DNA of 12,948 nucleotides from Acidobacteriota bacterium (GTDB lineage: Bacteria; Acidobacteriota; Polarisedimenticolia; J045): assembly GCA_024276295.1 (NCBI GenBank), contig JAJRXN010000489.1, forward strand, positions 1-12,948, written 5' to 3'. Under the pieces are notes generated by a model. It was given only the letters and a program-made list of their open reading frames with translations. It ran no database searches and was not told where the DNA came from. Of the stretch, positions 1 to 7,053 are shown one piece after another (the stretch's first letter is position 1; each line of letters opens with the position of its first letter). Both the position numbers and the translations under genes were made by a program.

Positions 1-2631
1 GAGGGCCCAGACCGACGGGAAGCGGTTCGCGCCCCGCGGCTCGAAGAAGTAGTCGAATTCGTACTGCTGGTCGTTCACGGCCGCTGGATCATCAACCCAA
101 GGGTTGACCGACCCGGTGCGCGCCCACGGTGTCCCCGAGGATAAGCGGAACAGCCCGCCGATGCTCAGCGTTCCCCAGCGATCGAAGTCGAAGCGGTAGT
201 TGCCCCAGGCGCGGATGCGGTGCGTGATGTCACCGTTCAGCTTGCCGATCGGATGGGCGACGTTGTCCGGCACCACCGTCGGATAGTTTCCGATCGATGT
301 TCCGCTTGCCGGCGTGTTCCGCCCCTCACCCTCATAGTTGCCGACGAGCTGCGACCAGGTGTAGTTGCCGCCGACGTTCCAGCGGGCTCCCGGACGGTAG
401 TCCCACGTGATCGTGATCGCGTCGTAGGTCCGCTTTGCACCCGGCGCGTTGTCCCACACCGTCTGATCCAGATCGGTCGCGATCGGCGTCACGGTGACGA
501 GGTTCTGGTACGGCCCTCCGACGAAGTCGTCGACGAGGTCCTTGAAGTTGCGATGCGTGTAGCGGATCTCGAACACGCCCGTGTTGTTCGGCAGGGCGTG
601 CTTGACCGACAGGTTGAGATCGTAGGCCGACGAGCTGGTGAGGCCCGGCGCGGAGATCACGGTCGGGAACTCCGGACTCACGTAGTCGACGATGAAGGCC
701 CAGTTCAGGGGATCCCGGATGAACGTGTCCAGTTCCGCAGCCGAGATGTTGTTCGCGTCCGGTCCCGCGTATCCGAAGTACACGATCCGCGGTGCTGCCG
801 AGACGCCGGCCACTTCGCCCGCGTAGTTGTCGTTGAACCGCGCCAGGTAGCGGCCCCAGCTCGCCTGGAGCTGCCAGTTCGGCGTCAGGTTGTAGGTGAT
901 GCCGAGTCGCGGCGAGACCTCGGAGAAGTCGACCGTCTGGATGTCCAGCGGCCCGCTTCCGCTGTAGTCCTCCCAGCGCAGGCCGATGTCGAAGCGCCAC
1001 TTGCCGAGTTCCCAGGTGTCCTGGATGTAGGCCGCCTTGTACTCGGTCAGCGCATCGGCGCCGAGTTCAAGAGCCTGCCACATCATCGAAAAGATGCCCG
1101 TGCTCGTGGCGTTGAGATTGTAGCGGGTCTCGCCGTTGAAACTGACGGGAATGCCGCCATCTCGGATGATGAAGTCGTTGGTGTCCCCGAGCGTCCCGGT
1201 ACCTGCCGCATCGAAGATCAACATGTTGTAGCCGGTCGCCGACTGGCGGTTGTCGCCGCCGATCGTCGAGTCGACCGTCTGGATTCCGCCTTCGAGCGTG
1301 TGGAAGCCCCATCGACCGGCGTCGAACGTGTAGGTCATGTTGGCGCTGAACGTCTCGTTGTTGCGGATGCTCGGGTCGGTGATGTCCCACCAGTGGTTGT
1401 TGTAGACCCTGAACTGGCGCAGTTCGATCACCGGCGACGGCTTGTCCGGCGAGCCGCCGGAGGCGATCGAGACCTCCTTGTCCGTGTACTGGACGTCCAG
1501 GAACAGGTTCGGGCTCAGCACGCCCTGGTAGCTGAACGTCAGGATCTGTCGCGGATCGAGCCGGTTGCCGAGCGCCTGGGCGTCGCCCGCAGGAAGGCCG
1601 GCACGGTTGGAGATCGTCCGGTCGAAGTCGAGGAAGTTCGCGTCGACGATGTGCTCCGGCGTGATCGCCCCGCGGAGCTTGTACTGGGCGCGGTCCTCGT
1701 CGGAGGACGTACTGAACGAATCGTTGTTCAGTGCGGTCGTCGTGGTCGTCGTGGACGGCTCATAGAACCCGGCGAGGAAGAACCACAGCCGGTCCTTGAG
1801 GATGTAGCCGCCGACGGTTCCCATCGCGCGCCAGTTGAGATCGTTGGTGCGGTCTTCCCGCCACGGAGTCACGGCGTTGTACTTCTCGTTGTCGTACTCG
1901 AGTCGCAGCGTGGCGTGGAACTCGTTGCCGCCCGACTTGGTGATCGCGTTCATGATCCCGCCGGCGAACCGGCCGTAGCGCGCACTGACGCCCGAGGTGA
2001 GCACCTCGATGTCCTTGACCGCGTCCTCGATGTAGAGCACCGGCGCGCCGCCGAAGAACGGATCGGAAACCTCCGAGCCGTCGAGCAGCACCAGCGTGTC
2101 GAACGCCGGAGCGCCCGAGATGCGCGGCGTGGCGTTGGGCCCCGGCGCCATGTTCGGCGCGTTGAACGCCACGGCCTCGATCGTACGGTTCTGGATCGGC
2201 AGTTCCTCGACCAGCGTGTCGACGCCGAAGTTCGCCGCCTGGGCCGTCGTCGCCATCTTGGCCGGGACCGACGTGACCGTGATCTCCTCGGTGACTTCCG
2301 CTCCGGTCTTCAGCGTGATGTCCAGAGGTACCGTCTGGCCGAGCTGCAGCGGGAACGACGCCTGGACCGGCGACTTGCCCGGCGCCGTCACCGTGACGAT
2401 GTAGTCACCGACCGGGACCAGGCCGAAGATGAACTCACCGGCCGCGTCGGTGTTCGTCTGCCGCTGGCCCGGCAGACCGGTTCCCTCGATCGTCACGAGG
2501 GCGCCCTCGACCGGCGCGCCGCTCTCGTCGACGACCTTGCCGATCACCCGGCCGGTGGTCTGCGTCTGCGCCAGGACCACGGTCGGAATGAGCAGCAGCA
2601 TGATGATCAGCAATACCCCTGTCTTCCTCAT
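1..2631 (-). CDS. TonB-dependent outer-membrane receptor (Oar/CarboxypepD_reg type), C-terminus cut by window edge
   Basis: The frame runs from ATG at 2631 to the window edge with no stop: 877 residues seen, probably about 100 missing. A signal peptide covers residues 1-21 (MRKTG, hydrophobic core, VLA then Q). Residues about 27-110 form a carboxypeptidase-regulatory-like beta sandwich (GRVIGKVVDESGAPVEGA, GEFIFGLVPVGDYIVTV). The plug domain follows at about 120-235, with LVLLDGSEV, DIEVLTSGVSARYGRFAGG and NAITKSGGNEFHA. The rest is barrel, rich in aromatic beta strands with extracellular loops. The start is fixed by a strong GGAGGA ribosome site at 2635-2640. Receptors of this build import large or scarce substrates across the outer membrane using TonB energy. 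The substrate cannot be read from the sequence. No TonB/ExbBD genes or nutrient-specific partners are adjacent. The class is very secure; the substrate is unknown. Confidence 0.95.
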   Translation of the reverse strand, partial: MRKTGVLLIIMLLLIPTVVLAQTQTTGRVIGKVVDESGAPVEGALVTIEGTGLPGQRQTNTDAAGEFIFGLVPVGDYIVTVTAPGKSPVQASFPLQLGQTVPLDITLKTGAEVTEEITVTSVPAKMATTAQAANFGVDTLVEELPIQNRTIEAVAFNAPNMAPGPNATPRISGAPAFDTLVLLDGSEVSDPFFGGAPVLYIEDAVKDIEVLTSGVSARYGRFAGGIMNAITKSGGNEFHATLRLEYDNEKYNAVTPWREDRTNDLNWRAMGTVGGYILKDRLWFFLAGFYEPSTTTTTTALNNDSFSTSSDEDRAQYKLRGAITPEHIVDANFLDFDRTISNRAGLPAGDAQALGNRLDPRQILTFSYQGVLSPNLFLDVQYTDKEVSIASGGSPDKPSPVIELRQFRVYNNHWWDITDPSIRNNETFSANMTYTFDAGRWGFHTLEGGIQTVDSTIGGDNRQSATGYNMLIFDAAGTGTLGDTNDFIIRDGGIPVSFNGETRYNLNATSTGIFSMMWQALELGADALTEYKAAYIQDTWELGKWRFDIGLRWEDYSGSGPLDIQTVDFSEVSPRLGITYNLTPNWQLQASWGRYLARFNDNYAGEVAGVSAAPRIVYFGYAGPDANNISAAELDTFIRDPLNWAFIVDYVSPEFPTVISAPGLTSSSAYDLNLSVKHALPNNTGVFEIRYTHRNFKDLVDDFVGGPYQNLVTVTPIATDLDQTVWDNAPGAKRTYDAITITWDYRPGARWNVGGNYTWSQLVGNYEGEGRNTPASGTSIGNYPTVVPDNVAHPIGKLNGDITHRIRAWGNYRFDFDRWGTLSIGGLFRLSSGTPWARTGSVNPWVDDPAAVNDQQYEFDYFFEPRGANRFPSVWAL

Positions 2632-2663
2632 GCTTCCTCCGAGTGCAAAGCCCGGGACCGAAA

Positions 2664-2675
2664 CGACTCGAGTCG
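2664..2675. repeat. Perfect 12-bp palindrome in the receptor leader
   Basis: CGACTCGAGTCG reads the same on both strands. It lies about 33 bases upstream of the receptor ATG, so it could be an operator or the tip of an RNA hairpin in the leader. Its function is not shown by the sequence. Confidence 0.5.
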
Positions 2676-2697
2676 GCGGCAACCCTGTGCCCCGCTT

Positions 2698-2715
2698 CCG
2701 TCGGTCTCCTGGCTT
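2698..2715 (-). promoter_or_regulatory. B12-box-like motif; possible 3' part of a cobalamin-riboswitch-like leader
   Basis: On the minus strand this reads AAGCCAGGAGACCGACGG. It matches 15 of 17 positions of the B12-box consensus rAGYCMGgAgaCCkGCc, as I recall it, which forms the 3' conserved part of cobalamin riboswitches. It sits about 67 bases upstream of a TonB-dependent receptor, a common target class for that riboswitch. Against the idea, I cannot find a convincing upstream core (the GGTG and CCCGC-CTGT segments). A weak echo, GCCCCGCTCCATGT, lies at about 2809-2822. The receptor is also much larger than a typical BtuB. The motif match is observed; riboswitch function is a weak inference. 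Confidence 0.3.
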
Positions 2716-2726
2716 GACCTTCCTGT

Positions 2727-2743
2727 GCCGGCCTCCTGCCAGC
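2727..2743 (-). repeat. Small hairpin in the receptor leader
   Basis: On the minus strand, GCTGGC and GCCGGC flank the five-base loop AGGAG, giving a six-pair stem with one G-U pair. It lies just upstream of the B12-box-like motif, and its sequence partly repeats that motif (GGCAGGAGGCC versus GCCAGGAGACC). It supports a folded leader RNA but has no proven role. Confidence 0.35.
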
Positions 2744-2755
2744 CTTTGGCGCGCC

Positions 2756-2785
2756 GGCCTCATGCAACCCGGGTCGCATGAGGCC
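2756..2785. repeat. 30-bp inverted repeat with palindromic loop
   Basis: Perfect ten-base arms, GGCCTCATGC (2756-2765) and GCATGAGGCC (2776-2785), flank AACCCGGGTC, which itself contains the palindrome ACCCGGGT. The whole element is a near-perfect dyad centred at 2770/2771. It could be a regulator binding site for the divergent genes or a stable hairpin in the receptor leader. No T-run follows on either side, so an intrinsic terminator is unlikely. Confidence 0.6.
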
Positions 2786-2796
2786 CGTCGAGCCCA

Positions 2797-2813
2797 CATG
2801 TCACGCCGACATG
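2797..2813. repeat. Inverted repeat CATGTC-N5-GACATG
   Basis: Six-base arms are separated by ACGCC, in the size range of a dimeric regulator half-site pair. It lies 12 bases from the larger dyad at 2756-2785. CATGTC recurs once more in the region near 2917 and GACATG near 3055, but without a paired arm. Confidence 0.4.
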
Positions 2814-2963
2814 GAGCGGGGCCGGGCAGAAATCCGCCCGTCCCTCGGCAACGCCCTCGCTGCCGCGCGATCCGAAGCCCTTCCGACGAACCGGATGGAT
2901 GTCAGACGGCCTCCCCATGTCGAGCGAGGACCTAGCCAGATCCGTGCCATGAGGAAGGACGGC

Positions 2964-2977
2964 TCAACATGTTGACA
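2964..2977 (+). promoter_or_regulatory. 12-bp palindrome overlapping a TTGACA box; possible glpD promoter/operator
   Basis: TCAACATGTTGA (2964-2975) is a perfect palindrome whose right end runs into TTGACA (2972-2977), the consensus -35 hexamer. The best matching -10 at normal spacing is only AGGAAT (2994-2999), which is weak. The arrangement fits a repressor or activator site on a promoter that reads toward glpD, with a leader of about 140 bases. The -35 and palindrome are observed; promoter activity is inference. Confidence 0.3.
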
Positions 2978-3144
2978 GCAAGGGACTTCCAACAGGAATC
3001 GGGAGGGAGCGGAACCTTTTCGTCCAATATCTTGAACGCGGTCCGGGATTCTGGACATGCGCGGCGCAGGTTTTCGCCAGCCCCTCGCCACGACTTCGCC
3101 TCCCTGATCGCCTTTCCACGGGGATCCGAGCTAAGTTGACCCCG

Positions 3145-4746
3145 ATGGACCTCGAACGAATCGACGGCGGCCGCGTCGACGTGCTGATTCTCGGTGGAGG
3201 CATCACCGGCGTTGCGACGGCCCATGCCCTCGCCCTGCGGGGCTGTTCCGTGCTTCTCGTCGAGCCGCGGGATCTGGCATGGGGCACGTCGAGCCGGTCG
3301 TCGCGACTGGTCCACGGCGGACTGCGCTACCTGGCCCAGGGGGAACTGCGCCTCGTCCGGCAGGCCCTGGCCGAGCGGCGGGCGCTGGCCCGGCTCGCGC
3401 CGCACCTCGTGCGCCCGACGCCGATGCTGCTGCCGCTCCACCGCGGTGAGCCCTGGCATTGGCGGGCGTTCGCGCCGCTCGGCGTCCGCGCGTACGACCT
3501 GCTCGCCGGACGCCGGGGCTGGCCCCCGGCCCGGATGATCACGCGCGATCAGGCCGAGACCCTCGTTCCCGGAATCAGGCTCGGCGACGAGCCGCGGGTC
3601 CGCGTGTTCTACGACGGCGTGACCGACGACCGCCGGCTGACGATCGTCACCGCCCTGGCCGCCCGTGACGCCGGCGCGCGCATCGCGACGCGCTGCGAGC
3701 TGATGACGATCGTCGCGGCCGAGGGCGGCGCGCGGGCCGAACTGCGCGACCTCCTCAGTGGCCAGACGGCGCGCGTGACGGTGCGCGCCGTGGTCAACGC
3801 CACCGGTCCCTGGGTCGATCGCACGCGTCATCGCTACGACGTGGGACACGGACGCTCGCTGGTCCGCCCGAGTCGTGGCAGCCATCTGGCCCTCCCGCAC
3901 GCGATCGACGCCGCCGTGCTCGTCCCTCATCCGCGTGATGGTCGCGTCGGGTTCCTCGTTCCGACGACCACGGGGATGATCGCGGGCACGACCGACATCG
4001 CCGACGAGAGTGATCCCGACACCGTCCATCCCGACGCCGACGAGATCGCCTACCTCGAGGAACTGCTCGACGACGCGCTTCCCGGCGCGGGCGACCGGCC
4101 GCGCGCCGCCTGGGCAGGGCTGCGCCCCCTCGCCGAGAGCGCCGGCCCGACCAACGCGCTCTCCCGGGCCGCGCGGTATGTCGTCGAGAACCTCGAAGGC
4201 ATCCCGTTCGTCTCGGTCGTCGGCGGCAAGCTGACGCTGCACCGGGTGATGGGGCGCGATGCCGCGCGGACCGTCGCGCGCCGCATCGGCGGTCCGCGCG
4301 GTCCTTCGCGACCGTTCCCGCCGCACCTGCCGGGCGGCGATGTCGCCACGGCCGCGGGGCTCGCAGCGCGGCTGTCCGCCCGCGGGCTCGCTCCGGAGCA
4401 GGCGCGCTGGCTCGTCGGGCGCTACGGGTCGCTGGCGGAATCCGTGCTCGGCGACGGGCGGCCGGACCCGCTCGGCGCGGGGCCGGTCCCGCTGACCTGC
4501 GAGGTCGACTGGGCCGTGCGGGAAGAGGGCGTGCGGACGCTGTCGGATCTGCTGCTGCGCTGGAGGCTGCCGGAACTCGCCGCCGACCGGGACGACGAAC
4601 GACGGATCGCCCGCAACGCGCTGGGGCTGATGGCGGTCCATCTCGAGTTCGGCTCCGCGAGAATCGAGCGCGAGCACGACCGCTGGATGAGGGAGCGTGC
4701 CGCCGTGTGGGGCGAGATCGACCGCGCCGTGGCCGCGAGGAGCTGA
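3145..4746 (+). CDS. glpD: Aerobic glycerol-3-phosphate dehydrogenase (FAD-dependent)
   Basis: A protein of 533 residues, the usual GlpD length. It oxidises sn-glycerol 3-phosphate to dihydroxyacetone phosphate at the cytoplasmic membrane and passes electrons to quinone through FAD. The N-terminal Rossmann motif is LILGGGITGVATAHALALRG, with the FAD ribose-binding Glu in LLVEPRD. The family signature SSRSSRLVHGGLRYLAQGE follows, then FYDGVTDDRRL, VVNATGPWVD, GSHLALP, MIAGTTDI and SVVGGKLTLHRVM. The last about 130 residues form the DAO_C helical domain. ATG 3145 is preferred; an in-frame TTG at 3136 would add three residues, and neither has a strong ribosome site. The next gene begins two bases after the stop, so the two are surely cotranscribed. 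That partner also handles glycerol phosphates, which supports the assignment. Confidence 0.95.
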   Translation: MDLERIDGGRVDVLILGGGITGVATAHALALRGCSVLLVEPRDLAWGTSSRSSRLVHGGLRYLAQGELRLVRQALAERRALARLAPHLVRPTPMLLPLHRGEPWHWRAFAPLGVRAYDLLAGRRGWPPARMITRDQAETLVPGIRLGDEPRVRVFYDGVTDDRRLTIVTALAARDAGARIATRCELMTIVAAEGGARAELRDLLSGQTARVTVRAVVNATGPWVDRTRHRYDVGHGRSLVRPSRGSHLALPHAIDAAVLVPHPRDGRVGFLVPTTTGMIAGTTDIADESDPDTVHPDADEIAYLEELLDDALPGAGDRPRAAWAGLRPLAESAGPTNALSRAARYVVENLEGIPFVSVVGGKLTLHRVMGRDAARTVARRIGGPRGPSRPFPPHLPGGDVATAAGLAARLSARGLAPEQARWLVGRYGSLAESVLGDGRPDPLGAGPVPLTCEVDWAVREEGVRTLSDLLLRWRLPELAADRDDERRIARNALGLMAVHLEFGSARIEREHDRWMRERAAVWGEIDRAVAARS

Positions 4747-4748
4747 CG

Positions 4749-6737
4749 ATGTCGCCCGCACCGACGCCCCGCCTCGCGCCGCCGTCCGGAGAGAGCGCGA
4801 CCGGCGCGCGGCTGATCGCCCATCGCGGCGTTCCGGCCCGCTGGCCCGAGCTTTCGGCAGACGGCCTGATCGCCGCACGCGACGCCGGGGCTCCGATGAT
4901 CGAGATCGACGCCCGGCCGACGGCCGACGGCCTGATGGTGGTGCTGCACGATCCGACCCCCGGGCGCGTGACGGACTGCGACGTGCCGGTCGAGCGGCTG
5001 GCTGCACGCGAACTGCTCGCCCTCGAGCGCGGCGACGGCCGGCAGGCACGGCTGCTGCTGCTCGACGAAGCGCTCGCGCTGATCGTCGGGCGCTCGGCGC
5101 TCGATCTCGAACTCAAGCCGACGGCCGGCATCCCGGCGGACGAGATCGCGAAGCGCGCGGTCGACGCCCTGGTCCGGGCGGACAGCCCGCAGGACGTGAT
5201 CGTCACCAGCGAGGATCCCGCCGTTCTCGCGGCGGTCCGCGCCCGGGCCGCGAGCCTTCCCACCGGCCTCGTGTTCCGCTCTCGGGACCGGCGCGATCCC
5301 GTCGCCCTCGCCGCCGAGGTGACCGCCGGCGTCGTCGTCGCCAACCGGCGACGAGTCGACCGCCGGCTCGTCGAACGCGCACGGAGCGCGGGGCTTGCCG
5401 TCTGGGCATACGTGGCGCCCGACGTGCAGACCTGCCGCAGACTCCTTCAGCTCGGCTGCGAACGGGTGTTCGTCGACGACTATCCGTTCCTGGCCGGACG
5501 GCTCGACCCCCCGCCGGCCACACGGACAGGCCCGTCTCCCGACGAACCGAGGGTTCTCGTGATCGACCTCGGATCCTCGTCGACCAAGGCCGCGCTCGTC
5601 GCCCCAGGCGGACGGATCATCGCGATCGCGCGCGCCGCGACGCCGCGGACCGAAGCGGGGGATGCCGTCGAGCACGACGCCGACGCCGTCGTCGGACAGG
5701 TGCGGGAACTGGTCGACCGGCTCGCGGAAGACGCACCGGAACCCCGGCCACACGCCGCCGCGATCGCGAGTCAGCGATCGACCGGGCTGTGGCTCGAGCA
5801 GGGACGCCCGGCCACCGCGGCCGTGTCGTGGCGCGACCGGCGCGGCGCGGACATCGTGCGTCGCCTCGAGCCGCGGCGGGAGGAGTTCGAGCGGATCACC
5901 GGCCTGCCGCTCGATCCGGCCTGGACCGCGCTCAAGGGGCTCGCGACGCTCGGATCGCGTCCCATCGATGACCGGCTGCAGCTCGTTCCGCTCGGATCGT
6001 TCGTCGCCGCGGCACTGACCGGGGCGCTCCCGAACGTCGACCCGACGCTCGCCAACCGGATGTTCCTGCTCGACGTCGGGCAGACCGCCTGGTCGCCCGT
6101 GATGCTCGCGGCGTTCGGACTGCGGGAGGAGAACCTGCCCAGCCTGCTGCCGACCGTCGCCAGCCGCGGCGCGCTCGCGTGGCCGGGTGCGCCGGAGCGC
6201 GTTCCGCTCGAGGTCCTGATCGGAGACCAGCCGGCGGCGTACATCGGCCTGGCAGGACCTTCCGCACAGCACCTCGCGCTCAATCTCGGCACGGCGGCGT
6301 TCGCGATGCGGGCGCGCCGCCCGCGCACTCCGAAGGTGCCGGATGCGCGTCGCACGCCGCTCTGGACCTCCAGCGGACAGCCCCGGCCGTTGCTGGTGCT
6401 CGATGAACTCCCGGTGGCCCGGCCGGCGGACTTCCCGCAGGAAGACGATGGCGACCAGGCGGGCTGCGCGATCGCCCGCGACATCGCCCTCGGCGCAGGC
6501 GCGGTCGCCGGTTACGTGGAGCGGATCGCGGCGGCCGTCGGGCGCCTGCGGGAATCGCACGACGCGTCGATGCGCGTGGGAGGCGGGATGTCCCGATCCC
6601 CGCACATGCTCGCTCTCGTCCGCAACATGCCGGGAATCACCATCACGGGACGCCGGGAACCGGAGGCGACCGTGCGCGGAGCGGCCCGCCTGGCCTGCGC
6701 CGCGGCGCGCCTGGCGTGGACGCCCGCCTCCCGCTGA
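4749..6737 (+). CDS. Fusion protein: glycerophosphodiester phosphodiesterase + FGGY-family (glycerol-kinase-like) kinase
   Basis: A 662-residue, apparently cytoplasmic protein with no signal peptide. Residues 20-252 are a GDPD barrel with its active-site set: AHRG (His25), PE (Glu34), IEID (Glu52, Asp54), HD (His67) and LELKP (Glu121, Lys123). It ends with FVDDYP. After a Pro-rich linker (253-266), residues 268-660 are an FGGY kinase: VIDLGSSSTK (Asp273), ASQRSTGLW, VSWRDRR, IGDQPAA with the catalytic Asp493 (GlpK: GDQQAA), LNLGTAAF and VGGGMSRS. Expected reactions are glycerophosphodiester to glycerol 3-phosphate plus alcohol, and ATP-dependent phosphorylation of a polyol. The kinase part is about 395 residues rather than about 500; a segment between residues 519 and 580 is shortened. 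GlpK Glu84 and Tyr135 correspond to Ser344 and Ala391, so glycerol may not be its substrate. AGGAG at 4738-4742 fixes ATG 4749. There is no frame break at the junction. Confidence 0.93.
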   Translation: MSPAPTPRLAPPSGESATGARLIAHRGVPARWPELSADGLIAARDAGAPMIEIDARPTADGLMVVLHDPTPGRVTDCDVPVERLAARELLALERGDGRQARLLLLDEALALIVGRSALDLELKPTAGIPADEIAKRAVDALVRADSPQDVIVTSEDPAVLAAVRARAASLPTGLVFRSRDRRDPVALAAEVTAGVVVANRRRVDRRLVERARSAGLAVWAYVAPDVQTCRRLLQLGCERVFVDDYPFLAGRLDPPPATRTGPSPDEPRVLVIDLGSSSTKAALVAPGGRIIAIARAATPRTEAGDAVEHDADAVVGQVRELVDRLAEDAPEPRPHAAAIASQRSTGLWLEQGRPATAAVSWRDRRGADIVRRLEPRREEFERITGLPLDPAWTALKGLATLGSRPIDDRLQLVPLGSFVAAALTGALPNVDPTLANRMFLLDVGQTAWSPVMLAAFGLREENLPSLLPTVASRGALAWPGAPERVPLEVLIGDQPAAYIGLAGPSAQHLALNLGTAAFAMRARRPRTPKVPDARRTPLWTSSGQPRPLLVLDELPVARPADFPQEDDGDQAGCAIARDIALGAGAVAGYVERIAAAVGRLRESHDASMRVGGGMSRSPHMLALVRNMPGITITGRREPEATVRGAARLACAAARLAWTPASR

Positions 6738-6768
6738 GCGATCGCTTCCCTCGCGGTGCCGATGGCGG

Positions 6769-6774
6769 TACAGT
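6769..6774 (+). promoter_or_regulatory. Possible -10 box (TACAGT) ahead of the small gene
   Basis: TACAGT follows GCGG in the 80-base gap after the fusion gene. At 17-base spacing the -35 position reads TTCCCT (6746-6751), a poor match. It could give the 76-residue gene its own promoter, about 40 bases ahead of its ATG. Weak evidence. Confidence 0.28.
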
Positions 6775-6800
6775 GACCGCGGCCCCGGGGAAGTGCAAGC

Positions 6801-6810
6801 AGGAGGAGGT
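6801..6810 (+). promoter_or_regulatory. Strong Shine-Dalgarno sequence fixing the start of the small gene
   Basis: AGGAGGAGGT lies seven bases before ATG 6818. It is the best ribosome site in the window, and it rules out the longer in-frame start at 6716, which would overlap the fusion gene. Confidence 0.75.
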
Positions 6811-6817
6811 CGGAAAC

Positions 6818-7048
6818 ATGACGGATCCCGGGACGCGACCGGGGAGCGGTGTCCGCCGGGCGGCGGATCCGCCACCGGGCGTGGTGACCTATCGTGCAGT
6901 CCAGCTCGCTTCGGGCCGGCTGCTGCCCATCGAGGCGCGCCTCGGCTCGAGAGTGCTGCGTTTCATCACGACGGACAGTGACGAAGGACGCAGACTGATC
7001 GAGGGCGGGCGCGTGGAGATCGTCCGGGGCGGCGTCCGCCGCCGCTGA
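6818..7048 (+). CDS. Small hypothetical protein, 76 residues
   Basis: I do not recognise this family. The first about 20 residues are polar and rich in Pro, Gly and Arg, probably disordered. Residues 21-70 look like a compact beta-rich domain: VVTYRAVQLASGRLLPIEARL, then a predicted strand VLRFITT and a short helix DEGRRLIEGGRVEIVRGG. The C-terminus is basic (VRRR). There are no Cys, signal peptide or membrane segment, so it is probably cytoplasmic. A very strong ribosome site (6801-6810) and high G/C at third codon positions support a real gene. It lies 80 bases after the phosphodiesterase-kinase gene on the same strand and may be cotranscribed. Its stop lies four bases from the stop of the convergent DUF190 gene. 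Confidence 0.75.
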   Translation: MTDPGTRPGSGVRRAADPPPGVVTYRAVQLASGRLLPIEARLGSRVLRFITTDSDEGRRLIEGGRVEIVRGGVRRR

Positions 7049-7053
7049 GTTTT
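7028..7053 (+). terminator. Weak intrinsic-terminator-like hairpin at the convergent junction
   Basis: GGCGGC (7028-7033) and GCCGCC (7038-7043) form a six-pair stem with loop GTCC, followed seven bases later by TTTT (7050-7053). The stem lies inside the last codons of the small gene. The T-run is short and displaced, so termination would be partial at best. No equivalent is seen for the opposite strand. Confidence 0.3.

Larger units (their letters stand above)
2632..3144. other. Divergent intergenic region (about 0.5 kb) between the receptor and glpD
   Basis: I see no convincing gene here on either strand; the short frames lack ribosome sites and recognisable motifs. The region holds several dyad symmetries (2664-2675, 2756-2785, 2797-2813, 2964-2975), a B12-box-like motif in the receptor leader (2698-2715, minus), and a perfect TTGACA at 2972-2977 on the plus strand. 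Both flanking promoters must lie here, since the two genes diverge. The part from about 2985 to 3110 is less GC-rich than the coding DNA, as expected of a promoter region. Confidence 0.75.

Noticed and set aside
220..2781. An 853-codon open frame on the plus strand opposite the TonB receptor
   Set aside because: It is antisense to a receptor with clear signal peptide, plug and barrel motifs. Its protein is Arg/Val/Asp-rich with no recognisable domain, typical of mirror frames in high-GC DNA.
3011..3040. ECF-type promoter (GGAACC) or a TATCTT -10 box upstream of glpD
   Set aside because: No matching partner element lies at the right spacing for either.
2932..6875. Long minus-strand frames (705, 516 and 817 codons) opposite glpD and the fusion gene
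   Set aside because: They mirror strongly supported plus-strand genes. Their translations are Arg/Ala/Pro-rich, with no domains and no ribosome sites.
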